Positions 45,160 through 54,414 of a DNA stretch of 64,000 nucleotides are shown piece after piece; position 1 is the first letter of the stretch; every line of letters begins with the position of its first letter. Position numbers and translations under genes: made by a program. The notes under the pieces were generated by a model, which saw only the letters and a program-made list of their open reading frames with translations, was not told the DNA's origin and did no database searches. The stretch lies in contig NZ_VTFS01000001.1 in assembly GCF_009671245.1 (NCBI RefSeq), forward strand, positions 1,151,914 through 1,215,913, in the 5' to 3' direction. The DNA is from Marinicella rhabdoformis. Its GTDB lineage: Bacteria > Pseudomonadota > Gammaproteobacteria > Xanthomonadales > Marinicellaceae.

Positions 45160-45990
45160 TTATTTACAGGGTCTATATTCTGGGTAAAAATACTCAATAT
45201 TTTTAAATTCATTGTTTAACAATGTAGCTTCCAATTTTTTTTTATTCTCAGTTGAATAAAATTCATTGTTGTTTTTGTTAACTATTTCCTTGAATTTAAA
45301 AGACTGATCCAAATAAGGGTTTAAATTGAGCTGTGGCTGGCACACCAATTCTTCGTATTTTAGGGTGCTTATTGCACCCTCCATTTTCCTGTATTTGTAA
45401 CAAAACCAATCATAAATTTGAATTTGTTTCATCAACAGTTCAGGAGCATTAACCATGTCAGATAACGACTTACTGAATTTTAATCCAGACTGCACACGAC
45501 CTTTACTCACGGGGATATTCAAACTCAACCAAGAACAAATAGTAGACACTGGATCCCTTATTATTGCTATCACCTTAAAAGGATGCACCAACGACTCTAA
45601 ACAAGAAGTAAATAATAAATTGTTTTTTATAATAAAAACTTTATCAAACATGCTGTTGTTCAGGGTTACCTGTGTCTCAGTAGAAACCTTTTGGATCAAT
45701 GTTTCACCATTCGTAACGTCCCTTTTAAAGTAATTATCTGGCAATTCATGTGAATCTTTTTTTACCCTTATCATGACTGGTTCACCGATACTAATTTGAT
45801 AACGCAAGGCATCGATTTTTAAAATTAATTGATTGGTTACATCAGCTTTACAATTGGCATTCTGTTTAATTTCCCTCATAAACGAAGGCTCGCTAAAGCA
45901 GATATTGGCTTTGTTTTTAGACAACAAACTCATAACCAGTGAAGTGCCACTTCTTGGAATACCTGTGATCAAAACATTTTCTGCTTTCAT
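45160..45990 (-). CDS. Sulfotransferase-family protein whose 3' end lies in IS sequence
   Basis: 276 residues. PAPS loop LITGIPRSGTSLVMSLLS is intact and VIAIIRDPVSTICSWLS is the second site. The final codons (about RPCK and the stop) lie in the IS256-like terminal sequence, so the original C-terminus may have been cut and replaced. ATG overlaps the metallophosphoesterase stop (ATGA). Possibly still active because both donor-binding motifs are distant from the C-terminus. Confidence 0.8.
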   Translation of the reverse strand: MKAENVLITGIPRSGTSLVMSLLSKNKANICFSEPSFMREIKQNANCKADVTNQLILKIDALRYQISIGEPVMIRVKKDSHELPDNYFKRDVTNGETLIQKVSTETQVTLNNSMFDKVFIIKNNLLFTSCLESLVHPFKVIAIIRDPVSTICSWLSLNIPVSKGRVQSGLKFSKSLSDMVNAPELLMKQIQIYDWFCYKYRKMEGAISTLKYEELVCQPQLNLNPYLDQSFKFKEIVNKNNNEFYSTENKKKLEATLLNNEFKNIEYFYPEYRPCK

Positions 45991-48071
45991 TCTTTTAAAG
46001 TTATTTCTACAACTTTTGCTTCAGGCTTGATATGGATTAAACCATCGAATAATCCAATATATCGACCACCAGTAATGCCAGACATGACCTGTTTTGAAAT
46101 TTTAACTGCGATTAATGAGTCGCTTGCAAAGGATTTCATGTTAACAATAATTTGATTTTTTTTATTTTGAATTTCAACGGGCATGAGATTGATGGTTTTA
46201 TTAACATAAAAATTAACATCTTTTGTTGGTGTTAACAAGACCTCTTTAGAGTTTTGAAAATCATGACAATATGATAATAATTTTATCTTATTCTTTGTAT
46301 ACTCCGCGGTGGCATTCCTCACTTGCCAATCAACATTTTCCACCTTAAATATAATGCTTGACTGCGCCCCCCTAAATAACAAATCGCTGCGGTGCTTATT
46401 GTTTCCCGGTAAAATTGAATGCTTATCTTCTGATATTTGAACATCATTATTATTCACACTTAATACCATTTTTTTGTTGCTATCCACTTTCTTAGAAACT
46501 GCTATTGAATTAGCAACAAATTTCTGTGGGAATCCATCTAGCCTAAGGGAAAACTTAATGTATTTTGAATTTTTAGAAGGTGATTGAAATTCTGGAATTA
46601 TTAGACTGAACTCAAACAGACCATTGTTTTGATTTTCAGGGACAATTAATTCAGATTTGAACAATTCTTCCTGAGTTTCATTATAAATAACATACTGAAT
46701 AGAGCCTTTTGCAGAATTAAGTTCTTCTTCAGACAATTCAAATTGTGCCTTAATTAAGTATGTATCTCCAACCTCAGTTCTGAAATAACTTCCTCTTGCC
46801 ATAAAGTTATGCTTAGTGAATTTGTGATTTGGGAATTGAACCATCATATGGTTTTGCTTTGAGTTACTTTGGTTAAGAAATAAACCAGAAGCTATAGAAT
46901 CTCTCTTAATTTCACGTGGCAACAATTGATAACCTACTAATCGTTTTGTTCTTTTACCAATGAAAAACAGCTCTGTGGTTAAATCAAAAGTATGATTGTC
47001 ATTAATGACTGTTTCATCATTTTTATGAGTAAAAATTTTCGTTGGTTTTTCACTCAAATAATGATTTCTTAATTTGTATTCAATATTATCTGATATTTGA
47101 CCGTGCCCGTAGTAATAATTACATTTTCCATTGGGATCAAATGATGTGGGTTTTATAATTTTATTTGATAAGTTCATAAACCCAAATTCATCAAAAAATT
47201 TATTTTCTTTGGCACTGAAACACCTTACACTTAATCCTTTGCTGTTAACTGTAAAGTACACACCACCCAAGTGCCCTTGACCAAAAGGCCCCCATTTATT
47301 CGGAGGGTTAAATCCACCTATCCGCCCATTTGAAACATACAATCTACCCACTTTTTTAACCACTTCATACTGATGGTTGTGTCCATGAAACCAACCTAAT
47401 ACATTGGAGTGTTTATCTAAAATTTTAAGAACTTCTTTGCTATTAATAACTACTCTGTAACCATTTTCATTGTTGTCAAATGTTGTGCCTTTAATGCTGT
47501 TGTGAGAAAAAATTAAAGTGGTTTTATTTTTATTTAATGACAGATCATGCTCTAACCATTTAAGGCTTTCTATGTTGATTAAAATGGTATCTGTCAGTTG
47601 AGGTAAAGATACAAAATGTATTCCCTTATAGTCAAAACTATAATAAGGCCTAAAATTCATGCTACCTATCTTAGCTGCTGTTAATTCTGTATCTCTGGGA
47701 CCTTTTCCTAATTCGTGATTACCTGGAATATAATGAAATAAAGAGGTGGAAAATTGATTAGCCATTTTTGACAGCCAAACATTCCTAGCAACATTTCTTT
47801 CTTCTTCATTCAAATAGCCATGATGAATATCTCCAGTGTCAAAAACCAAATCTAAATGATTAAACCTAGATTTTATCACTTGGATGGCTTTTGACTGTTC
47901 GTCAATGCTCGGCTGATCTTTCCCTCGCCAACCTATGTGTGCATCAGAAAAAATAAAACCTGACACTTCTTCTACACCACCTTTAATCGACTTCGCTCGC
48001 AACGAGGTTGGTAATAATCCAGCAGTAGAAGAGGCCAATATAGATGATTTTATAAAATTTCTTCTTTTCAT
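45987..48071 (-). CDS. Tat-type secreted calcineurin-like metallophosphoesterase with C-terminal extension
   Basis: 694 residues. N-terminus MKRRNFIKSS fits a twin-arginine signal. Phosphoesterase motifs: SDAHIGW, FDTGDIHHGYL, PGNHELG, FSHNSI, and WFHGHNHQ, the five usual metal-binding blocks, in residues about 38-235. The remaining about 450 residues are beta-rich and carry no motif I can name; they may be jelly-roll binding domains. Likely exported folded and acting on a phosphorylated surface molecule. Overlaps the glycosyltransferase and sulfotransferase genes by ATGA on either side. Confidence 0.85.
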   Translation of the reverse strand: MKRRNFIKSSILASSTAGLLPTSLRAKSIKGGVEEVSGFIFSDAHIGWRGKDQPSIDEQSKAIQVIKSRFNHLDLVFDTGDIHHGYLNEEERNVARNVWLSKMANQFSTSLFHYIPGNHELGKGPRDTELTAAKIGSMNFRPYYSFDYKGIHFVSLPQLTDTILINIESLKWLEHDLSLNKNKTTLIFSHNSIKGTTFDNNENGYRVVINSKEVLKILDKHSNVLGWFHGHNHQYEVVKKVGRLYVSNGRIGGFNPPNKWGPFGQGHLGGVYFTVNSKGLSVRCFSAKENKFFDEFGFMNLSNKIIKPTSFDPNGKCNYYYGHGQISDNIEYKLRNHYLSEKPTKIFTHKNDETVINDNHTFDLTTELFFIGKRTKRLVGYQLLPREIKRDSIASGLFLNQSNSKQNHMMVQFPNHKFTKHNFMARGSYFRTEVGDTYLIKAQFELSEEELNSAKGSIQYVIYNETQEELFKSELIVPENQNNGLFEFSLIIPEFQSPSKNSKYIKFSLRLDGFPQKFVANSIAVSKKVDSNKKMVLSVNNNDVQISEDKHSILPGNNKHRSDLLFRGAQSSIIFKVENVDWQVRNATAEYTKNKIKLLSYCHDFQNSKEVLLTPTKDVNFYVNKTINLMPVEIQNKKNQIIVNMKSFASDSLIAVKISKQVMSGITGGRYIGLFDGLIHIKPEAKVVEITLKE

Positions 48072-49027
48072 TGTTTGTCCTTATAATCACTTTCTTTTTT
48101 GTTACTTAAAACAAAACGTGGACGTGCTTTTATTTCATTAAAAATTTCAGCCAAGTATTCACCAATCAATCCTAAACTGAAAATTATCACACTTCCAATG
48201 CCTAAAATCAGTAAAATCACTGTAGGAAAGCCTTCAGCCGATGACCCATTTATTTTTTTTACTAAAGTATCAATTGTCATAACCAAACTGAAGAAAAATA
48301 AAAACAAGCCTAACCAAGTTATGGACTTTAATGGCAAGTCACTGAAACTTAAAATCGTGTTTTTAGCATATTTGATTAGCTGCAAATTTCCCCAACTTGT
48401 TTTATTTCCTGGTCTTTCATTTATTTTAATATTGATGTTCATAGAATTGTAACCAAGCCAATTTACTAACCCTCTATAAAACTTATTTTTTTCAGGCAAA
48501 TTAATATATTGTTTGACCACACAAATATCTAAAAACTTAAAATCTGTGTGGTTTTTGAGATTCATTCCACAACTGAAACTAAATACTTTATAGTACAAAT
48601 GTATAAGCGCGGACTTAATGAAAGGTTCTGTTTGCCGAGTTTCTTTAAGTGCATTAATTATATAAACATCCTTATTATTTTTCCAAAACTCTATCATTTT
48701 GGGAATTGTGTCAACAGGATGCTGTAAATCTGCATCTAATGTAACCACTGCATCACCTGTGCAAACATTAAATCCAGATTCAATAGCAGCCTCTTTTCCG
48801 AAGTTTTTTGTAAAACGAATTCCTTTAACTTGTACAGAACTGTTTTCTATTAATTCCTCAATGACCTCCCATGTTTTATCTTTTGAACCATCATCAATGT
48901 ATATTATTTCAATTTTTCCATTATTAATGCCTATCAATTCATCATGCAATTCAGCCAAATTTTTCTCTTCATTCAAACAGGGAATTACAATTGATAATTT
49001 GTCTAACACCCGACCACCTTTATTCAT
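48068..49027 (-). CDS. Family 2 glycosyltransferase, GtrB/DPM1-like
   Basis: 319 residues. LSIVIPCLNEEKNL opens the GT2 domain, with IIYIDDGSKDKTWEV and the metal DxD in VTLDADLQHPVD; two C-terminal helices (about 232-255 and 268-292) anchor it. This is the layout of polyprenyl-phosphate glucosyl/mannosyltransferases (GtrB, ArnC). It probably loads a sugar on undecaprenyl phosphate for a periplasmic GT-C enzyme, for which the product of 49746-51212 is a candidate. ATGA overlaps on both sides. Confidence 0.9.
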   Translation of the reverse strand: MNKGGRVLDKLSIVIPCLNEEKNLAELHDELIGINNGKIEIIYIDDGSKDKTWEVIEELIENSSVQVKGIRFTKNFGKEAAIESGFNVCTGDAVVTLDADLQHPVDTIPKMIEFWKNNKDVYIINALKETRQTEPFIKSALIHLYYKVFSFSCGMNLKNHTDFKFLDICVVKQYINLPEKNKFYRGLVNWLGYNSMNINIKINERPGNKTSWGNLQLIKYAKNTILSFSDLPLKSITWLGLFLFFFSLVMTIDTLVKKINGSSAEGFPTVILLILGIGSVIIFSLGLIGEYLAEIFNEIKARPRFVLSNKKESDYKDKQ

Positions 49028-49749
49028 AATCTATCTTCGTTTCCGCTATACTCTTGATGATAAATATCACCATCTAACACCTCTGTGTAATCATTTTTAA
49101 ACTTCTTATTAAAAGAAACCAACTTTTTAAATTCATAAACATACGGAAAAAAGTGTACATGCAAATCAAAAGTATATTTATAAGGACGCTGTTTTGGTAC
49201 TACTATTATTAGATTTGACTTACACACTCTTCTCAATTCGCTCAAAGCTGTATGTATGTCTTTTACATGTTCTAAAGTGTGGCTACAAATAACTGTATCA
49301 AAACTGTTGTCACTAAAAGGTAGCTTTGTCACTGAAGATGAAATGAATTCAACGTTGGGAGAGTTGATTTCAAAGTGTTCACTTTTAACAAAATCAACAC
49401 CTGTAACTTGATGATTTTCCTTTAATAAATTAGTTAAAAACCCCCTTCCACACCCTGCATCTAAAACCTTTTCTCCACAAATGTTATCCATAATTTTTTT
49501 GATACACTTTGAATTTAAATCTGTTAGCCTAGAAAAATGAACTGAAGATGTTTCTTTATAAATTTTAGAAATTTCATCATCATCTAAATTATTAAAATTA
49601 TTTTTGAAATTAAAAAACGCCTTGCTTTGTTTTCCAAAAATCACTCTAAATGGCAACCACATAAACCACTTCTTGTCTCTTAAAATAGGTGGTATACATT
49701 CATCTAATATAAACCTTATGGCATTAGTCAAATTTCTTGAAAAATTCAT
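49024..49749 (-). CDS. SAM-dependent methyltransferase (class I)
   Basis: 241 residues. Motif I VLDAGCGRGFLTNLL; then VTGVDFVKSEHF; LPFSDNSFDTVICSHTLEHV; and IIVVPKQRPYKYTFDLHVHF. This is the pattern of ubiquinone/menaquinone-type methyltransferase folds that modify sugars. Embedded in the glycan cluster with ATGA overlaps to both neighbours. Confidence 0.85.
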   Translation of the reverse strand: MNFSRNLTNAIRFILDECIPPILRDKKWFMWLPFRVIFGKQSKAFFNFKNNFNNLDDDEISKIYKETSSVHFSRLTDLNSKCIKKIMDNICGEKVLDAGCGRGFLTNLLKENHQVTGVDFVKSEHFEINSPNVEFISSSVTKLPFSDNSFDTVICSHTLEHVKDIHTALSELRRVCKSNLIIVVPKQRPYKYTFDLHVHFFPYVYEFKKLVSFNKKFKNDYTEVLDGDIYHQEYSGNEDRL

Positions 49750-51212
49750 TTAATAATTAGTTTGTTATTTGAGTTGAGAACTATTGAATTTACAGGGTAA
49801 ATCATAACAGATGCATTATGGCAGTCTATAATTTGTTCAGCCATGCCAAATCGTTTTTCTATTTTTTCTTGTTTAAAACCACGGCCATCAATACTGTTAA
49901 CTATAAAACCCGAATAATTTTGGTTAAACCTTTGTGTATTATTTACAGTTAAATCCTTTGAAAAATTCATTTTATAAGGGTCTACTTGAATTTTTTTTGA
50001 TAGAAAGGAATAATGCCTTGCAGCCCAATAGTCTCCAACCAAATTAATAACACCCAGTTTTTCCATAGATGTGTCAATGCAGTTCACATGATTTGGATAA
50101 AATGCACCATTGACTTCTTTTCTCGGGGCACTCCATACTAAACCAATAGACACCAACACTATTATCAAAACCCCTATTTTTTTTGGAATTTTTTTTGCAA
50201 GCTGCGGGATACAACAAAATGAAAACAATATAGGGGCAAACAAATAAGGAAGCATATACCTCCCTAAAACATTGCGATCGCTTAATACCAATACCGTCAG
50301 TGTAACAGTCAATGACAACAAAAGAAATGGCAGCCAAATTTGTTTATTATCTGACTTAAAATAAGTAATCGTCCCTCCCAAATAAAATAAACAAGATAAA
50401 ATAAAAATAGTGGGATATTTATTTAATAAACCAGCAAGAAATACATTGATTTTTTCAATGCTAGGGTCGAATAATTGATCTATTTTATATTCTGGGTGAA
50501 CTATATTGTTATTTAAGAAGTGATGAATAAAGGTAGCAACTAAAATTACCAAAATAAATTGACTTGCAAATACTAGTATCCTTTTTTGCATTGCTGACTC
50601 ACTATTATTCCACACCATACCACTCCAAATCAAACAAGGCAGAACAAAGTGAATTAAATACAACTGATCAGAAAGGCTTTGAAAAAATGCGAAAACAAAT
50701 AACATATTTTTCTTTTCGCCTTTATCTAAAAAGCAATTAAAGCAGTATAGTGAAAAAACGCATATCAAAAACTCCAAATAATGATGTGCCGTTTTCATTA
50801 CGACAAAAAATGGATGGTATTGTTGAGTAACTATAATGCCTAAAAACAAGATAGAAAGAGAAGTAAAAACCGCTGCTTGATCAAATGTGAAAAAAGACTT
50901 ATACACAATAAAAACCAAAAGGGTTGTTAGTGAAATTTGGATGATAGAAAACACAAATATACTGATATGCGAGTCGAAAAAAACACCTATGATGTAAAAG
51001 ATAAGAATATCAATAAAACTGGCTGCTCTGCTGAAATTCCAATGAAACAATTGTGTCAAATCACTGTTAATGTTTCGTACTAAATCAGGAACATAAAGTG
51101 CATCAGCATTATAAAAGGCGCCCATTTTGAATCCGCCTCCAAAATAATATAAAAAAATCACAATTAAAACCAACAATGTGGTTATTAAAGGAAGCAGTTT
51201 GAACTTATTCAT
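49746..51212 (-). CDS. Polytopic membrane protein, possible GT-C glycosyltransferase
   Basis: 488 residues from ATG 51210-51212; a TTG at 51218 would add two. About ten to eleven membrane helices. The loop after helix 1 carries acidic residues (FYNADALYVPDLV), as in GT-C enzymes, and a C-terminal soluble part (about 390-488) contains NHVNCIDTSMEK and NCHASVMIYPV-like segments. It follows the GtrB-like gene in the operon and may be the transferase that uses its lipid-linked sugar; no family match by memory. Confidence 0.6.
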   Translation of the reverse strand: MNKFKLLPLITTLLVLIVIFLYYFGGGFKMGAFYNADALYVPDLVRNINSDLTQLFHWNFSRAASFIDILIFYIIGVFFDSHISIFVFSIIQISLTTLLVFIVYKSFFTFDQAAVFTSLSILFLGIIVTQQYHPFFVVMKTAHHYLEFLICVFSLYCFNCFLDKGEKKNMLFVFAFFQSLSDQLYLIHFVLPCLIWSGMVWNNSESAMQKRILVFASQFILVILVATFIHHFLNNNIVHPEYKIDQLFDPSIEKINVFLAGLLNKYPTIFILSCLFYLGGTITYFKSDNKQIWLPFLLLSLTVTLTVLVLSDRNVLGRYMLPYLFAPILFSFCCIPQLAKKIPKKIGVLIIVLVSIGLVWSAPRKEVNGAFYPNHVNCIDTSMEKLGVINLVGDYWAARHYSFLSKKIQVDPYKMNFSKDLTVNNTQRFNQNYSGFIVNSIDGRGFKQEKIEKRFGMAEQIIDCHNASVMIYPVNSIVLNSNNKLIIK

Positions 51213-51255
51213 AGACAATATTTCTCAAGTCTCATTTCTCTGTTTTCAAAACTTA

Positions 51256-52206
51256 TTATTCAAAATGATCACACAGGTAATCCAGTAAAAGATGCCACTG
51301 AGCCCTTTCATTCTTTAAACTATAAAACGCCGCTTTTTTGTGACTATTCTTTGAAATTAAAGATTTTTCGCTTGGTGTTAAGTTCAATACATTTAATAAT
51401 GTTTGATATATTGAGCTTAGATTATATTCACAAATAAAACCATCTAATTCATGGGAAACATAAAACCTGTTTCCAATACAGTCTGGCATAATTGTCACTG
51501 CACCCTGGAGCATGCTTTCTAAGCCTGGAAGATAATGAGCCTCCACTTCTTGTGGTAAGTGAATCACTACCTTCGCATTAGATATTTTAGAAATATATGT
51601 ATTTCTGGCAACAGGCTTATTGATAACGTCTATGTTTAACTTATTTGTTTTATTAATTTCTTTTAATAAATTTATTCCTAAGGCATTGTTTTTTATACTC
51701 ACAATTAATATGTCAACTTTCTTTGATTGAAAATCAACTCCCAAATATTCTGTTTTATCAACCCCGTTTGGAATGAAAACAACTTTTCCTTTCACACCCT
51801 CTAATTGTTCAATCTGTTTTTTTAGCTCTGGATTTGGAACAACTCTTAATGCCTTCCTTTTTAATAAATCAAAGGAATAATGAGCTTGATTTAATACCCT
51901 GAAATTCACAATAGGACAAATAATTTTTGCATCCTTTGGTATTCCAAAAAGTTTTTCAAATAACCTCCAGTCATTCCCTCCCTTCAATAAATAGAATTCT
52001 GGCTTATGTTGAATTTGATGGCCAGTCAAAACATGGTGTTTATCCCAAGGTACAACCTTAGACCATTCAGAATCAGGATGAAATGTCATTAAAGGCAAAT
52101 AGTTTTTATGACTTTTTATGTGATTATAAAAATCCCACGTCTTTTGCTGTGCTCCACGGAACCCATTTTTTAATGAGATTTTTGTAAATAATTGAATGGA
52201 TTTCAT
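51256..52206 (-). CDS. Glycosyltransferase-like protein (GT-B fold)
   Basis: 316 residues, soluble. The C-terminal half has the GT-B pattern: VVFIPNGVDKTEYL, VDILIVSIKNNALG, then SNAKVVIHLPQEVEAHYLPGLESMLQGAVTIMPDCIGN, with the E-x7-E-like donor region (EAHYLPGLE). The N-terminal half has HHVLTGHQIQHK. Specificity unknown. Confidence 0.7.
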   Translation of the reverse strand: MKSIQLFTKISLKNGFRGAQQKTWDFYNHIKSHKNYLPLMTFHPDSEWSKVVPWDKHHVLTGHQIQHKPEFYLLKGGNDWRLFEKLFGIPKDAKIICPIVNFRVLNQAHYSFDLLKRKALRVVPNPELKKQIEQLEGVKGKVVFIPNGVDKTEYLGVDFQSKKVDILIVSIKNNALGINLLKEINKTNKLNIDVINKPVARNTYISKISNAKVVIHLPQEVEAHYLPGLESMLQGAVTIMPDCIGNRFYVSHELDGFICEYNLSSIYQTLLNVLNLTPSEKSLISKNSHKKAAFYSLKNERAQWHLLLDYLCDHFE

Positions 52207-52236
52207 GCACCTATGATTTAGATTTATATTGTTGCA

Positions 52237-54369
52237 TTATAGCTCAAACGAATCTTTATAAATCAAATCCCTTAAAATGTATTGCTTTAATGAACTTTGA
52301 ACATGGCCCCCTGCTAAAAATGATAACTCATTCGTAATTTTTCCAAGAAACTTAACGGCATGATTTCCTGATTTAGACTGAACTACTTTTGAGATGTGAA
52401 ACTGTTTAGATAACAATGGTTTTATCAAATATACGCCTCCATCTTCTGCCAATGAAGAAATTATCACAGATACACGTCCATTTTTTATTTGAGAATCTAT
52501 CATTCTTGGACGAGATATATCTTTGCTTACTAAATAATCTTTAAATTTTCCATTTTGATTTTCATGTAACCAAATTTCATTTGCAAAAGTAGCTGTTGAT
52601 AAGACATCCATATCTCCATCTTGATCAATGTCTAAAGCATGGACTGCATATGGGGTCTCTTTATTTGATGAAATGATTGATTTTACAAATCCTACCGCTT
52701 CTGATTGAATTAAAACCACTATGTCTCCATTGATATAATCACTTAATACAATATCACTCAATTTATCTCCGTTCATATCTGCAACATCAATAGCAAAGGA
52801 TCCGTAGACGTTTACAGGAATTGTCTTTAATTCATTGGGTAAAACAAGCAATAGATTGTCTTCGAATGTTGAAACAACAACCAAAGCTTTTTCTTTTGAA
52901 ATACCAAGCTCCAATTTATCAATATTTACAGGAAATGACAGTCCACTGGCTTCTATTGTTGTATAATATTTACCTTTCTTCTTTTTGTGTCTAAACACTG
53001 TTCCGCTTTCAGAATTTAATGAATACAATTGTTCTTCATTTTCCACTTCTTCAAACAACACCCCCCTTGTTCCTTTTATTCCCTTGTAAATAAATTCAAT
53101 ATTATTTTTAAATATATAAATGCTTCCTTCTTTAAAAGCCCCAAAAGCCACTTGCTGATTGTTGTTAATACTGATGTCTAATAAGCCATCAGGAAAATCT
53201 TGCCAAATGACTTGCTCTTCATTTTGAGCTTGGGGTTGATAGATTAAGTTTCGTTGTTGAAAGTGCGCTTGGGTAAGGATTTGTGGTTGTTGGTTATGGT
53301 TAAAATCGGCAGCATCTAATGTGATGTAGCCATCTCTGGTGTTGGCAACCAAGTTGGGGGTGAAGCCTTGGTTTTGAAAGTAGCTATAAATATTACCTGT
53401 TTGGGCATAAATGGCGGCCAAATCCATTTCACCATTGTTGTTTAAATCCTGGCACAATACAGCGTTTACAGCTAAAGCGGCATCATCAATGATTTTAGGG
53501 GAGTATGGCCAACTGCCGAAATTGTAATAAGCAACCAATGCATTCTCATCCGTATGAGAAACCACAACATCTTGCAGTCCGTTGCTGTCCAGGTCGCAAG
53601 CAGTGAGGTTTCTGGTGCCAAGGGCATTACCAGTTAATAACCTTTCACTCCAGCCAACTTGAGATTTGTTAAACAGTATCCGTACACTGCTGTCTTCTTG
53701 TGAAGCAACAGCTACATCTAAAAAGCCATCTTGATTCCAATCTGCGACGCTCAGTTTTCTAGGCCTAAGGAAATCGGTGGCGATCACTGAGGTTTCAAAG
53801 CTGCCATCGATCTGTTGACTGTGTTGATAGACTTCACTATTCTCAAATGACAAGCTGACCAAGTCCATTCTTCCATCACCATTAAAATCTCCTGCCCCTA
53901 CATCCGTGGGCAATAGGATATCCACAGCCACTTCAACTTTGATAAAACTGCCATCTATCTGTTGTACGTAACTGATGATTTTTTGAGACTCAACGTTTGT
54001 GGCTATGAGGTCTGGTCTGTTGTCGTCATTGAGGTCCTTACTGATGATGCGGTAAAGACCTACTTCGTTTTCATCTATGATTTGTTGTGGAAAGTTTAAA
54101 TCTGAACCTGTAACCGCTTGACCATGATTCAAATAGGCTCTGATACTTCCATCATCAATGGATATTGATACCACATCTATTAAGCCATCGCTATTCAGGT
54201 CAACAGTAATCGAATCAACAATCCCAACTTGCGATGGGCCATGAATGTTGGTCACTTCCCACTGATGGCTGACATCAATAACAGGAGGGTTTTCTTTGGC
54301 TTGAGAATGTGCGTGATTGGTAGCGTGTAAGACAGTCACAATCAATAACATCAAATGTTTAATGTTCAT
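52237..54369 (-). CDS. Secreted FG-GAP/VCBS repeat protein
   Basis: 710 residues with a signal peptide (1-20). A seven- or eight-bladed beta-propeller is suggested by repeated calcium-type loops: DLNSDGLIDVVSIS, DLNDDNRPDLIAT, DFNGDGRMDLVSLS, DWNQDGFLDVAVAS, DLDSNGLQDVVVSH, DLNNNGEMDLAAIY, DMNGDKLSDIVLS and DIDQDGDMDVLST. These mimic integrin alpha propellers; known relatives bind glycans or proteins at the surface. It follows the MacB-like permease by 45 nt, in the same direction, so may be an export substrate or surface partner. Confidence 0.85.
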   Translation of the reverse strand: MNIKHLMLLIVTVLHATNHAHSQAKENPPVIDVSHQWEVTNIHGPSQVGIVDSITVDLNSDGLIDVVSISIDDGSIRAYLNHGQAVTGSDLNFPQQIIDENEVGLYRIISKDLNDDNRPDLIATNVESQKIISYVQQIDGSFIKVEVAVDILLPTDVGAGDFNGDGRMDLVSLSFENSEVYQHSQQIDGSFETSVIATDFLRPRKLSVADWNQDGFLDVAVASQEDSSVRILFNKSQVGWSERLLTGNALGTRNLTACDLDSNGLQDVVVSHTDENALVAYYNFGSWPYSPKIIDDAALAVNAVLCQDLNNNGEMDLAAIYAQTGNIYSYFQNQGFTPNLVANTRDGYITLDAADFNHNQQPQILTQAHFQQRNLIYQPQAQNEEQVIWQDFPDGLLDISINNNQQVAFGAFKEGSIYIFKNNIEFIYKGIKGTRGVLFEEVENEEQLYSLNSESGTVFRHKKKKGKYYTTIEASGLSFPVNIDKLELGISKEKALVVVSTFEDNLLLVLPNELKTIPVNVYGSFAIDVADMNGDKLSDIVLSDYINGDIVVLIQSEAVGFVKSIISSNKETPYAVHALDIDQDGDMDVLSTATFANEIWLHENQNGKFKDYLVSKDISRPRMIDSQIKNGRVSVIISSLAEDGGVYLIKPLLSKQFHISKVVQSKSGNHAVKFLGKITNELSFLAGGHVQSSLKQYILRDLIYKDSFEL

Positions 54370-54414
54370 GATATTGATTGTGTCAAATTTACCTGACTTT
54401 TACTAAAGGTTTAG

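Larger units (their letters stand above)
44803..45173. mobile_element. Mosaic of two insertion-sequence remnants
   Basis: The left part starts with a 10-bp inverted pair GAGAGTTACC (44803-44812) and GGTAACTCTC (44852-44861), followed by the beginning of an IS481-type transposase gene. From about 44944 the sequence switches to the end of an IS256-type transposase and finishes with an IS256-like terminal end (GATACACAGAATTATTTACAGG). No functional gene is left. It is inserted directly after the sulfotransferase gene at 45160-45990. Confidence 0.75.
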
